Assembly: GCF_009689585.1 (NCBI RefSeq) | Contig: NZ_AP018694.1 | Location: 620,001-684,000 of the forward strand | DNA length: 64,000 nucleotides | Reading direction: 5' to 3' | From: Aquipluma nitroreducens | GTDB taxonomy: Bacteria; Bacteroidota; Bacteroidia; Bacteroidales; Prolixibacteraceae | Shown here: piece by piece, positions 45,134 to 54,587 of the stretch | Numbering within the stretch: the first letter of the stretch is position 1 | How the letters are laid out: each line of letters starts with the position of its first letter | Position numbers and translations under genes: made by a program | Notes under the pieces: model-generated | Told to the model about the DNA's origin: nothing | Databases searched by the model: none | The model's input: only the letters and a program-made list of their open reading frames with translations

Positions 45134-46342
45134 TTACAATTTATTTCCACTTGTCACAATTTGCTCAGTATCTAAAGCAATCATCAATTCTTCATCGGTA
45201 GGCACAACGATAACCTTCACTTTTGATTCCGGAGTGCTTATAACCCCTTCTTTCCTGAAACCTTTGTTTTTCTGATGATCAAGTGAAATTCCAAGAAAAT
45301 CAAGATCACTCAACACACCTTCACGGGTTGTATCAGCATTTTCGCCAATTCCTCCGGTCATAATCAAAATATCGAGTCCTCCCATGGCCGCGATGTATGA
45401 GCCAATGTATTTTTTCACCTTGTAATCGTACATCTCAAGTGCAAGAGCAGCTCTTTCATCTCCCTTGTCTTTTGCCATTTCAATTTCGCGCATATCCGAC
45501 GAAATTCCGGTAACACCAAGCATTCCGGCATGTTTATTAAACAGAGTATTGGCCGATTTGATACCGATTTCCTCTTTTTCCATGATGTAAAGCACTACAC
45601 CAACATCTAAATCACCGCTGCGGGTTCCCATTACTAAACCTTCGACTGGAGTAAATCCCATCGACGTATCAATCGATTTTCCATTCTTTATTGCAGCAAC
45701 AGAAGCTCCATTACCTAAATGGCACGAAATAATTTTCTGGGTATTGTAATCAACTCCAAGCAATTCGCAAGCACGTTTAGTTACGTAACGGTGACTTGTT
45801 CCGTGAAATCCATAACGGCGAATCCCATATTTTTTATAGAGTGGATAAGGAATTCCGTACATATATGCTTTGGGCTCCATGGTCTGGTGGAAAGCAGTAT
45901 CGAAAACTCCAACCTGCGGGATTCCGGGGATCAACTCTTCCATCGCCTTGATACCTTTCAGGTTGGGCGGATTATGAAGCGGTGCTATATCGATGCATTT
46001 GGTTACTTCTGCAAGTACGTCGTCGGTTAAAAGAACACTCGAATTAAAAAGTTCGCCACCATGAACGACACGATGACCAACAGCATCCAATTCTTCAAGG
46101 CTTTTCAAACAACCGTGTTTTTCACTGGTTAAAATGCCTAATATATACTCAACACCTATTTTGTGATCTAAAATTTCGCCTTCGAAAACGACTACCTGAC
46201 CATCCTGACGGACATGCTTCAAAAAGCTGCCTTTCATCCCCAGTTTTTCAACGCCACCTTTGGCAATTACCACTCGGTCGGTCATTGAGAATAGCTGATA
46301 TTTGATTGAACTACTTCCGCAATTTAAAACCAGAATCTTCAT
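45134..46342 (-). CDS. ackA: Acetate kinase (AckA)
   Basis: 402-residue acetate kinase that makes ATP from acetyl phosphate. It shows ILVLNCGSSSIKYQLF (phosphate loop), GHRVVHGGELF, VFDTAFHQTMEPKAYMYGIP, RYGFHGTSHRYVTKRA, ISCHLGNGASVAAIKNGKSID, GLVMGTRSGDLDVGVV and ILIMTGGIGENADTTREG. All catalytic motifs are intact. It is downstream of pta and a 3-hydroxyacyl-CoA dehydrogenase in one gene series, with 112 bases between hbd and ackA. With Pta it forms the acetate-producing branch of energy metabolism. Confidence 0.97.
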   Translation of the reverse strand: MKILVLNCGSSSIKYQLFSMTDRVVIAKGGVEKLGMKGSFLKHVRQDGQVVVFEGEILDHKIGVEYILGILTSEKHGCLKSLEELDAVGHRVVHGGELFNSSVLLTDDVLAEVTKCIDIAPLHNPPNLKGIKAMEELIPGIPQVGVFDTAFHQTMEPKAYMYGIPYPLYKKYGIRRYGFHGTSHRYVTKRACELLGVDYNTQKIISCHLGNGASVAAIKNGKSIDTSMGFTPVEGLVMGTRSGDLDVGVVLYIMEKEEIGIKSANTLFNKHAGMLGVTGISSDMREIEMAKDKGDERAALALEMYDYKVKKYIGSYIAAMGGLDILIMTGGIGENADTTREGVLSDLDFLGISLDHQKNKGFRKEGVISTPESKVKVIVVPTDEELMIALDTEQIVTSGNKL

Positions 46343-46454
46343 GTGTATCTAATTTGTTTTTTACTTGCCAGATTGAACGCGCCATGGTGTATCTGAGACA
46401 TTTACACACGACTTGTTTCATCTTGTTTCTATTTATTTTCCAATCGAATGAGAA

Positions 46455-47429
46455 TTAACACCGTTGATTATTAGGTTGTATTACCCGATTCCCATTCTCA
46501 TCGTATTTGTAAAAACCATCTCCGGATTCAATTCCGAAATGCTTGGCGCGAACTAATTTACGGAGATACGGATTTGGCTTATATCGGATGTCTCCAAATT
46601 CGTTGTAAATGTTATCCATCCAGCGTAAAACTTTATCAAGTCCCATCTTATCAGCCAACTCGAATGGACCAAGGCGCATACCGAAACCGATTCTCATCAG
46701 TTGATCGACATCCTCAATGTTTGAAATGCCCTCCATTAATACCTCACAGGCTTCATTAAGCAGCACAACAAATAACCTAACGCTTACCAAGCCAGCTGAT
46801 TCCAGAACAGGAACAATCTTGCGGTTAATCAACGCAACAAACTTGCAAACTTTTTGATACGATTCGTCAGTAGTGTACAAGCCGCGTACAACTTCTATAA
46901 CTCTGGCTTCCTGATGATTGACAAAGAAATGTAGACTAATGCAACGGTCACGATACTGTAAGTCTGAAGAAAGTTCTGTTATTACAATTGTTGTAGAATG
47001 AGTAGCAATGATACAATCAGGCTCAACTACTTCTTCTATTTTGCGGAAAATTTCTTTCCGTTCTTTGATCTTTCCTCCACGATCAATAGCCCTGATTGCT
47101 TCAATCACAAAATCGCATCCTTTCAGGTCTTTGTAGTCCAAAGTTCCTTTTATCCGCGAAAGAATAGCACGTTTCTCACCTTGAGTAATTCCCCAATGCT
47201 CAATTCGTTCATCCAAAACCTTTTCAATATTTTTGTAGGCTTCGCGAATTTTATCCTCACTAACTTCAATAAAAACAACTTCAATTCCGTAGAAACTGGC
47301 AACACGTGCTATGTTTTGGCCAACAAGACCGCAACCAACTACCCCAATTTTGGAAAAAAGTGTTTTGCTTATGCTTTTTTTACTTAAACCGAACTCTTCA
47401 ATCGGTTCGTAAATAACTTCACTCGGCAT
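46455..47429 (-). CDS. 3-hydroxybutyryl-CoA dehydrogenase-like protein
   Basis: 324-residue member of the 3-hydroxyacyl-CoA dehydrogenase family. The Rossmann motif is IGVVGCGLVGQNIARVASFYG near residue 27, followed by VVFIEVSEDKIREA. The catalytic His region is STTIVITELSSDLQYRDRCISLHFFV. The C-terminal domain has EVLMEGISNIEDVDQLMRIGFGMRLGPFELADKMGLDKVL. It interconverts acetoacetyl-CoA and 3-hydroxybutyryl-CoA, one step in a butyrate route. A 25-residue N-terminal extension (MPSEVIYEPIEEFGLSKKSI) precedes the fold. The gene starts 21 bases after the pta stop; with ptb-buk nearby, a role in reductive butyrate formation is plausible. No thiolase, crotonase or acyl-CoA dehydrogenase is in the window. 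Confidence 0.88.
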   Translation of the reverse strand: MPSEVIYEPIEEFGLSKKSISKTLFSKIGVVGCGLVGQNIARVASFYGIEVVFIEVSEDKIREAYKNIEKVLDERIEHWGITQGEKRAILSRIKGTLDYKDLKGCDFVIEAIRAIDRGGKIKERKEIFRKIEEVVEPDCIIATHSTTIVITELSSDLQYRDRCISLHFFVNHQEARVIEVVRGLYTTDESYQKVCKFVALINRKIVPVLESAGLVSVRLFVVLLNEACEVLMEGISNIEDVDQLMRIGFGMRLGPFELADKMGLDKVLRWMDNIYNEFGDIRYKPNPYLRKLVRAKHFGIESGDGFYKYDENGNRVIQPNNQRC

Positions 47430-47450
47430 AGTTATTTGTATTGATTTTAT

Positions 47451-48455
47451 TTATTCAAAAAGTGCAGCAGCCTGATTTGCTGTAATGGCTACCATATTAA
47501 CAATATCGCTCACCGAACATCCTCTCGAAAGATCGTTAATTGGGGCGGCCATTCCCTGAAGCACCGGACCAACAGCTTCGGCTTTACCCAAACGCTGAAC
47601 CAACTTATAACCAATATTGGCAGCTTCAAGACCTGGAAATACCAATATGTTGGCGCGACCAGCAACTTCACTGTTTGGAGCCTTTAAACGTCCAACTTCG
47701 GCAATCAGTGCGGCGTCGAGCTGCATTTCACCGTCAATCTTTAATTCAGGATCCATTTCACGGGCAATCCGGGTCGCATTCCTCATTTTATCAACTAAAG
47801 GATGCTGCGCGCTACCCATAGTAGAAAAACTAAGCATAGCCACACGGGGATCCATACCAACAATTGCTTTAGCTGTCTTAGCTGTTGTAACTGCAATTTC
47901 GGCCAGCTGTTGTTCATTTGGATCGGGCATTACGGCACAATCGGCAAATACTAAAATACCTTCGTGACCAAAATGAGGATCGTTCACAAACATCAGAAAT
48001 GCCCCTGAAACAACACTCACGCCCGGCATAGTTTTGACGTATTGCAAAGCAGGACGAAGGACATCACCTGTAGCATTTATCGCTCCAGCCAACTCCCCGT
48101 CAGCATCGCCACTTTTAATCATTAAAGGCGCAAAATAAAGCGGATCGTTTAACAAATCGAGTGCTGATTCTTTTGTTAGCCCTTTTGATTTACGGATTTC
48201 AACCATTAAATCAGCATACTGCCCCCTTCTTGAATCTGTCTTCGGATCAACAATTGTAGCTCCCTCAATGTTAACTCCAATCTCATTTGCCACTTGATTT
48301 ATTTCTTCCGGATTTCCCAAAAGAATAAGCCGGGCAAGTTTCTGATTTAAGATAATTTCAGTAGCACGTAAAGTCCGTGGTTCTGTTCCTTCTGGTAATA
48401 CTATCCTTTTCTGATATTTCTGAGCGTTTTGAAATACACGTTTTAAGATTTCCAT
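47451..48455 (-). CDS. pta: Phosphate acetyltransferase (Pta), short form
   Basis: 334-residue catalytic domain only, the short form without the N-terminal DRTGG regulatory part. It converts acetyl-CoA and phosphate to acetyl phosphate. Motifs include RIVLPEGTEPRTLRATEIIL, FAPLMIKSGDADGELAGAI, VSGAFLMFVNDPHFGHEGILVFADC, MLSFSTMGSAQHPLVDKM and NILVFPGLEAANIGYKLVQRLG. The start MEILKRVFQNAQK was chosen; the frame is open upstream for 28 more codons that do not resemble Pta. It is the first gene of pta-hbd-ackA, in a divergent region with a flavin-dependent dehydrogenase. Confidence 0.95.
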   Translation of the reverse strand: MEILKRVFQNAQKYQKRIVLPEGTEPRTLRATEIILNQKLARLILLGNPEEINQVANEIGVNIEGATIVDPKTDSRRGQYADLMVEIRKSKGLTKESALDLLNDPLYFAPLMIKSGDADGELAGAINATGDVLRPALQYVKTMPGVSVVSGAFLMFVNDPHFGHEGILVFADCAVMPDPNEQQLAEIAVTTAKTAKAIVGMDPRVAMLSFSTMGSAQHPLVDKMRNATRIAREMDPELKIDGEMQLDAALIAEVGRLKAPNSEVAGRANILVFPGLEAANIGYKLVQRLGKAEAVGPVLQGMAAPINDLSRGCSVSDIVNMVAITANQAAALFE

Positions 48456-48647
48456 CGGTAATTTAAAGTTTAAACTTTGGAGTAAAAAATTCGAGTCAAA
48501 AGTACTTAAAATATGCAGCGGTGTACCTTCAGTCGGCAAAAATTATTGGCTAAATTGACAAAACTCATATACGAAATGACTTACTTATGCCTCTTAAGAA
48601 TTATAAAACAATCGATTGCACAACCTTCCAATGCAAGTTAATTTACC

Positions 48648-48655
48648 TATTTTTG
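48648..48655 (+). promoter_or_regulatory. Possible -7 promoter element of the FAD/Fe-S dehydrogenase gene
   Basis: TATTTTTG matches TAnnTTTG and lies 14 bases before the ATG, which would leave a very short leader. No -33 TTTG is at the expected distance. Confidence 0.4.
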
Positions 48656-48669
48656 GAAAAACTTTTTTT

Positions 48670-51591
48670 ATGAAGCCAACAGATCCCTTCTTTTCGCTCA
48701 AACAGTCACTCGATGGCGATGTGTTTACCGATCAGGTACAAAAGGTAATTTACGCCACTGACGCTTCATCGTATCGCGAGATTCCGCAGGCTGTCACACG
48801 GCCAAAGAGCAAAGAAGACATCCGCAAAATTATCGCTTTTGCAAAGGAAACAGGGACTTCGGTGATTCCACGTGCCGGGGGAACATCTCTGGCCGGACAA
48901 GTTGTTGGCTCAGGAATCGTAGTCGACATTTCGAAATACCTGAATAAAATTGGGGAACTGAATATTGCAGAACGATGGATTGAAGTTGAACCCGGTGTGA
49001 TTTTGGCTGAATTGAATCAGCATCTGGCAAAACAAGGTTTTCAATTTGCCCCTGAAACCTCCACTGCCAATCGCTGCTGCATTGGCGGAATGCTCGGAAA
49101 TAACTCGTGCGGGCTCCATTCGCTGATTTATGGCAGCACACGCGAACACATTCTGGAAGTTGAAGGAATCCTGTCTGACGGATCTGATGTTATTTTCAAA
49201 TCACTCACGCCTGAAGAATTTCATGCAAAATGTTCGGGAAATCCTGAATTACTGGAAACCAAAATCTACAAAAATATCCAGGAGACCCTTACCGATAAAT
49301 TCAACCAACAAGAAATCCGAAATGAATTTCCTGACCCCAAAGTTACACGCCGTAACAATGGCTACGCTTTGGATGTGCTATTGGAAACCGATCCTTTTAC
49401 CAATAATGGAAAGTCGTTTAATTTCTGCAAATTGTTGTCCGGTTCGGAAGGAACGCTTGTATTTGTTACTAAAATCAAGCTGAATATTGTTCCGCTCCCT
49501 CCCAAGTATCAGGGACTGGTTTGTGCACATTTCAAAACGCTTGAAGATTCGTTCTACGGCAATATTGTTGCCCTACGGCACCATCCTGATGCCATTGAAC
49601 TCACCGACGACATCATTCTGAACTGCACATTGGAGAACATTGAGCAGCGCAAAAACCGATTTTTCATTCAAGGCAACCCCAAAGCGATTCTGACCATAGA
49701 ATTTTCAGCCAATTCAGAAGAAGAAATACAGAAGAAAGCCAGAGCACTGGAAGAAGACCTCCGGAAAGAGGGCTACGGTTATCATTTTCCGTTGTTTACT
49801 GACAAAGAAAGCATCAAGAAAATATGGGAACTCCGGAAAGCTGGGCTGGGCTTGCTTTCGAACATTCCGGGAGATAAGCGTAATGTAACTGTAATTGAAG
49901 ATACGGCAGTTGCTCCCGATTATTTGCCGCAATACATTCGCGAATTTGATCAGATTATTGCCCGATACGGATTGAACTGCGTGTATTACGGCCACATTGC
50001 AACGGGTGAATTGCACCTGCGCCCATTACTAAACCTGAAAGATCCGGAAGATGTGAAGATTTACCATTCGCTGGCAAAGGAAGTTGCCGAACTGGTGAAG
50101 AAATTTCGGGGTTCACTTAGTGGCGAACATGGCGACGGACGCCTGCGCGGCGAATTCATTCCACTGATGCTTGGACAACACAATTACGAGCTGATCCGCA
50201 AACTAAAATACACCTGGGACCCGCAAAACATCCTGAATCCCGGGAAAATTGTAGACACACCGTCGATCACCGAAGACCTACGGATAATGATGGGACAACC
50301 ATCGTTTAAAGCGAATACGCTATTTGACTACGCACCACACGGCGATTTGCTTCGCTCGGTTGAAATGTGCAACGGATCGGGCGACTGCCGAAAAAGCAAC
50401 CTCATTGGTGGAACGATGTGCCCAAGCTACATGGCAACCCGCGACGAGGATAAATCGACCCGCGCCCGCGCCAATGTGCTGCGCGAATACCTGACCCGCC
50501 CACAAAAAGCAAATGTTTTTGATTCGGATGAAGTGATGCAAGTGCTTGATTTGTGCCTTTCGTGCAAAGCCTGCAAATCGGAATGCCCGTCGAACATCGA
50601 CATGGCCAAATTCAAAACCGAATTTTTGCAGCAATACTACGATCAGCATGGATTTCCAATGCGTTCGTTGCTGATTGCCTGGTTGCCACGAATCAATCAA
50701 CTGGGAATGGCATTTCGGCCAGTAACTAATCTGATTACAAGCGCCAAACTGTTTAAAAAAGCGATTGGCTTTGCTCCGGAAAGGGAAATTCCTGAATTGT
50801 CGAAACTGAGTTTACGGAAATGGTACAGGAAGCCGATTTTACTGGGCAAGGATAAAATTGGGAAAGTTTACTTATTTGCCGACGAGTTTACCAATTTCAA
50901 CGAAAGTCATATCGGTATCAAAGCCATTTTACTGCTGAATAAACTGGGCTACGAAGTGGTGATACCTAAACACCAGGAAAGTGGGCGAACATTCCTTTCG
51001 AAAGGATTGCTGCGCAAAGCCAAACAAATCGCCAACCTTAATGTGAATCAACTCTCGAAAATAATTTCAGAAGAAACTCCGCTGATAGGGATTGAGCCAT
51101 CAACCATTTTAACTTTCAGGGACGAATATCCTGAGTTGGTTGATTTGAACCTTCAGGAGAAAGCCAGAAAGCTGGCAAAAAATGCGCTGATGCTGGAAGA
51201 ATTTCTGGTTCAGGAAATGGAAAAAGGAAACATCAGGAGTGAGCAATTTACAAACGAGACAAAAACCATTAAACTGCATGGGCATTGCCAGCAAAAAGCG
51301 GTTGCCTCTACCCTACCCACCCGAAAAATACTCGGATTACCTTCCAATTATACTGTTCAGGAAATAAAAAGCGGATGCTGTGGAATGGCTGGTTCGTTCG
51401 GCTACGAAAAGGAACATTACGAATTGAGTATGCAAATTGGCGAACTGGATTTATTTCCGGCAGTAAGAAAATCACTTTCAGAAGAAATAATTACCGCTCC
51501 CGGAACCTCATGCCGCCACCACATCTCAGACGGAACAGGCCGAAAAGTGGTACATCCTGTGGAAGTATTGTGGGATGCGGTATTGAAATAG
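48670..51591 (+). CDS. GlcD/GlcF-type FAD and Fe-S 2-hydroxyacid dehydrogenase
   Basis: 973-residue fusion of a GlcD-like FAD oxidase and a GlcF-like iron-sulfur part, probably oxidising D-lactate, glycolate or D-2-hydroxyglutarate. The FAD-binding domain shows PRAGGTSLAGQVVGSGIVVD and CCIGGMLGNNSCGLHSLIYG. The oxidase C-terminal domain has YYGHIATGELHLRPLL, GSLSGEHGDGRLRGEFIP and WDPQNILNPGKIVD. Iron-sulfur clusters are in SGDCRKSNLIGGTMCPSY and CLSCKACKSECPSNIDM. A CCG-type domain (LHGHCQQKA, GCCGMAGSFGYE, APGTSCRHHI) ends the protein. An ATG 54 bases upstream lies before a plausible promoter, so the start MKPTDPFFSLKQ is preferred. It is divergent from pta. The substrate is not decided by sequence. 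Confidence 0.88.
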   Translation: MKPTDPFFSLKQSLDGDVFTDQVQKVIYATDASSYREIPQAVTRPKSKEDIRKIIAFAKETGTSVIPRAGGTSLAGQVVGSGIVVDISKYLNKIGELNIAERWIEVEPGVILAELNQHLAKQGFQFAPETSTANRCCIGGMLGNNSCGLHSLIYGSTREHILEVEGILSDGSDVIFKSLTPEEFHAKCSGNPELLETKIYKNIQETLTDKFNQQEIRNEFPDPKVTRRNNGYALDVLLETDPFTNNGKSFNFCKLLSGSEGTLVFVTKIKLNIVPLPPKYQGLVCAHFKTLEDSFYGNIVALRHHPDAIELTDDIILNCTLENIEQRKNRFFIQGNPKAILTIEFSANSEEEIQKKARALEEDLRKEGYGYHFPLFTDKESIKKIWELRKAGLGLLSNIPGDKRNVTVIEDTAVAPDYLPQYIREFDQIIARYGLNCVYYGHIATGELHLRPLLNLKDPEDVKIYHSLAKEVAELVKKFRGSLSGEHGDGRLRGEFIPLMLGQHNYELIRKLKYTWDPQNILNPGKIVDTPSITEDLRIMMGQPSFKANTLFDYAPHGDLLRSVEMCNGSGDCRKSNLIGGTMCPSYMATRDEDKSTRARANVLREYLTRPQKANVFDSDEVMQVLDLCLSCKACKSECPSNIDMAKFKTEFLQQYYDQHGFPMRSLLIAWLPRINQLGMAFRPVTNLITSAKLFKKAIGFAPEREIPELSKLSLRKWYRKPILLGKDKIGKVYLFADEFTNFNESHIGIKAILLLNKLGYEVVIPKHQESGRTFLSKGLLRKAKQIANLNVNQLSKIISEETPLIGIEPSTILTFRDEYPELVDLNLQEKARKLAKNALMLEEFLVQEMEKGNIRSEQFTNETKTIKLHGHCQQKAVASTLPTRKILGLPSNYTVQEIKSGCCGMAGSFGYEKEHYELSMQIGELDLFPAVRKSLSEEIITAPGTSCRHHISDGTGRKVVHPVEVLWDAVLK

Positions 51592-51618
51592 TAGAGACGT
51601 TGCATGCAACGTCTCTAC
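51591..51618. repeat. 28-bp perfect palindrome, copy 1 of 2
   Basis: The half-site GTAGAGACGTTGCA is followed directly by its reverse complement, with no loop. The first G is the last base of the upstream gene's TAG stop. It lies between two convergent genes. An identical copy is at 63324-63351. Confidence 0.9.
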
Positions 51619-51630
51619 CAACCATATCAT

Positions 51631-53763
51631 TTATTTGGATATTCCTTCCAAAGTAAATAAGAATGCAAAATTAAGCGCAACATCTTTCAAATAATCGAAT
51701 CGTCCGCTGGCGCCACCATGACCATACTCCATGTTGGTGTGCAACAGCAAAATGTTCTGATCTGTTTTCATGTCCCGAAGTTTAGCAACCCATTTAGATG
51801 GTTCGAAATATTGCACCTGACTATCGTGCAAACCTGTAGTGACCAACATATTCGGGTATTTTTTCTTTTCGACATTTTCGTAGGGGCTGTAACTTTTCAT
51901 ATAAAAATAGGCGTCCTTATTTTTCGGATTTCCCCATTCATCAAACTCGTTGGTAGTCAAAGGAATACTTTCGTCCAACATGGTATTCACCACATCAACA
52001 AACGGAACCTGGGCAATTATACCATGCCATAAATCGGGAGCCATATTAGCAACTGCACCCATCAATAAACCTCCGGCACTACCACCCATGGCATAAAGAT
52101 GCTTTGTGGATGTATATTTTTCAGCAACCAGAAATTTTCCACAATCAATAAAGTCAGTAAAGGTGTTTATCTTTTTCATCAATTTACCGTCTTCGTACCA
52201 TTGGCGCCCCATTTCCTGACCACCCCGAATATGAGCAATGGCATAAACAAAACCTCTGTTAAGTAAACTCAGCCGTGTACTGGTAAAGCTGGCATCCATA
52301 CTGGCACCATAACTTCCATATCCATAAAGTAACAATGGTGCATTACCATCTTTTTTGATGCCTTTTTTGTAAACAAGTGAAATAGGAACTTTGGTCCCGT
52401 CTTTGGCCGTTGCATACAATCGTTCGGTCACGTAATCAGTTGAATTGTAGCCGCCAAGCACCTCCTGCTGTTTCTTTAATGTCTTGACTTTGGTAACCAT
52501 CTGGTAATCGTAAACTGAAGATGGCGTAGTTAATGAAGTATAGCTATACCGTAAATTTGTACTATTATATTCGGGATTAGCGCCAAAATTGGCAGCATAA
52601 GCAGGTTCGCCAAAATCGAGGTAATGTTCGGCTTTGTCTTTCAAACTCCTGATCCTCAATTTGACCAGGCCATCTTTTCGCTCGTTAATTACAATAAAGT
52701 CTTTAAATTCTTCGACACCTTGAAGCAATACGTCTTTCCTAACCGGAATTACTTCTTTCCAATTGGCTGCCTCTGTCTTTCCCAACGGACATTCCATCAG
52801 TTTAAAATTCTTTGCTCCATCTTTGTTTGTCCGTATAAGAAATTTATCGGCAAGTGGCGTCACATCGTACAATACATCTTTCATCCGGGGCTGAAACATA
52901 CGAAACGAATCGTTGGGCTTGCTGGCATCAATCATCCGCCATTCTGACGACATGGTTGCATTGGAAACGATAAAAATATATTTATTGTTTTTGCTCTTGC
53001 CTACCCCAATATAATTGCTCTTATCTTTTTCCTCATATACCAAAACATCGGTAGAGGGTTCGGTACCAAGCGTATGGCGCTGAATCTTTTCGGACAAAAG
53101 TGTTACCGGATTTTTCGAGGTATAAAAAATTGTTTTGTTATCGTTTGCCCAACAAGGATCGCCTTCCGTGTTGAGAATTGCATCTTTCAGGATCTCACCT
53201 GTCTCAAGGTTTTTTACATAAATGATATATTGTCTACGGCTCACTAAATCAACTCCATAAGCCATTAACTTATTATCTTCACTCACTTCAAAACCAGTAG
53301 CCGCATAATAGGAATGTCCTTCCGCCAACTGATCGACATCAAGCAAAATTTCTTCTTTCGCATCAAGTGTACCTTTCTTTCGGCAGTATTTGTAGTATTG
53401 CTTGCCATCTTCGGTCCGGCTGTAATAATAATAGCCATTTTTAAAGACCGGAACGCTTTCATCTTTCTCTTTAATCCTGGCTTTCATTTCGGTAAACAAA
53501 TCAGTCTGAAAGGCTTTCGTTTCGCTCATCGTCGCGTCCAAATAAGCATTTTCAGCTTTCAGGTAATCAACCACTTTAGTACTATCTGGTCCTTTGCCGA
53601 AATAATCGTACATCCAGTAATAATTATCTAAAACTTTATCGTCGTGAATGTTACGCCAATGTTCCTTTTTATCGGCAACCGGTGCTGTAGCTTTCTGAAA
53701 TTGTGCATTTAAACTCATCGTGTAAAAAAATAAACTGAATAATAGTAGAAGCGTGTTTTTCAT
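51631..53763 (-). CDS. S9-family prolyl oligopeptidase / oligopeptidase B
   Basis: 710 residues with a signal peptide (LLLLFSLFFYTMSLNAQ), so it is predicted periplasmic. The N-terminal beta-propeller (for example HWRNIHDDKVLDNYYWMYDYFG, FEVSEDNKLMAYGVDLVSRRQY) shields the active site. The C-terminal alpha/beta hydrolase has LLYGYGSYGASMDASF, RGFVYAIAHIRGGQEMGRQWYEDGKL and the nucleophile in YAMGGSAGGLLMGAVANMAP near residue 560. The catalytic His is in EYGHGGASGRF near residue 683 and the Asp is expected near GLHDSQV. It should cleave short peptides after basic residues (oligopeptidase B type) or proline; the type is not certain. It is a single gene. Confidence 0.92.
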   Translation of the reverse strand: MKNTLLLLFSLFFYTMSLNAQFQKATAPVADKKEHWRNIHDDKVLDNYYWMYDYFGKGPDSTKVVDYLKAENAYLDATMSETKAFQTDLFTEMKARIKEKDESVPVFKNGYYYYSRTEDGKQYYKYCRKKGTLDAKEEILLDVDQLAEGHSYYAATGFEVSEDNKLMAYGVDLVSRRQYIIYVKNLETGEILKDAILNTEGDPCWANDNKTIFYTSKNPVTLLSEKIQRHTLGTEPSTDVLVYEEKDKSNYIGVGKSKNNKYIFIVSNATMSSEWRMIDASKPNDSFRMFQPRMKDVLYDVTPLADKFLIRTNKDGAKNFKLMECPLGKTEAANWKEVIPVRKDVLLQGVEEFKDFIVINERKDGLVKLRIRSLKDKAEHYLDFGEPAYAANFGANPEYNSTNLRYSYTSLTTPSSVYDYQMVTKVKTLKKQQEVLGGYNSTDYVTERLYATAKDGTKVPISLVYKKGIKKDGNAPLLLYGYGSYGASMDASFTSTRLSLLNRGFVYAIAHIRGGQEMGRQWYEDGKLMKKINTFTDFIDCGKFLVAEKYTSTKHLYAMGGSAGGLLMGAVANMAPDLWHGIIAQVPFVDVVNTMLDESIPLTTNEFDEWGNPKNKDAYFYMKSYSPYENVEKKKYPNMLVTTGLHDSQVQYFEPSKWVAKLRDMKTDQNILLLHTNMEYGHGGASGRFDYLKDVALNFAFLFTLEGISK

Positions 53764-53989
53764 AGCTTAGTTGTTAAGAATGAATATTTATTTGTTGTTT
53801 CTGACGAACAGCCAAACGCATAAAATGTTTCCATCCATCAAAAAAAGAAGAAAAATTATCAAGCATGATAATGCTATTTGACGAGAAGTTAACCTCTGCA
53901 TTACATATTGACGAAGATTTATTTACAGGAAAGAATTTTGCTGTTTAAACATCTGTCGCCATTCCGTATTGTAATTGAATTGAACCTGG

Positions 53990-54468
53990 TTATTCTACCC
54001 GACCAATAATCACCACATAGTTTTTCCCGTACTTTTTGGCGCATTTTGGGCAAGTGGTGTACCACAAAAAACATTTATTGATGGTATAGCTCTTGATTTT
54101 GGCAACATTATCAAAATCCTTGCACCATTTTTCGGTCTCGCGAAACGGACCTTCATAAACTTTGCTGTAATACTTACCTGTCATCGTAATGTTTTCGGCT
54201 TCGGGAATTTCCTTGTCCACTGCCAGGTAAAGATCCATATTCCATTTCGAAGTGTGGTCAGACAGGCCAACCAAATCGACCATAGTTGCTCCGGCTGCTG
54301 TAATTTTTCGGTCGATACGTTTCATCACCCTACCGAAATTCAAAGGCATATAAAAGAGCGTACAAACCTTGTCTTTGACGAATCGTTTTCTTTCCACTCG
54401 AAGATTTGATCATCCCATGGAACAGGATTAAATTCAGGGCAACAAGTTGATTTAGAATTGGGTTCCAT
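53990..54468 (-). pseudogene. Small conserved protein with a one-base frameshift
   Basis: Two frames on the minus strand join into one apparent gene. The first starts at the ATG at the upper end and gives MEPNSKSTCCPEFNPVPWDD then QIFEWK. The second gives KRFVKDKVCTLFYMPLNFGRV and continues to the end with KVYEGPFRETEKWCKDF and CFLWYTTCPKCAKKYGKNYV. Around 54389-54393 only five bases remain where six would keep frame, so one base appears to be missing. The second part alone could start at a GTG (135 residues). KVYEGPF recalls GyrI/effector-binding-like domains, and the cysteine pairs (CC, CPKC) suggest metal binding; the function is not known. It may be a true pseudogene or a sequencing error. 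Confidence 0.65.
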
Positions 54469-54587
54469 AATGATTATAAATTATACAGTTAGACGAATTG
54501 TTCCTGCGTTCAACTTCAATTTCTTCACCTTATCAAAATAAGAATTGCCAAATGGCTTTACTCAATGACCGTTTTTTACTTTACCAC

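Noticed and set aside
48456-48539. N-terminal extension of Pta
   Set aside because: The extra residues do not resemble Pta; the family starts at MEILKRV.
48609-48618. Second CAATCGATTG palindrome, like the core of the predicted LacI operator
   Set aside because: Only 10 bases match and the outer GC pair is lost, so chance is likely; it is not near a uronate gene.
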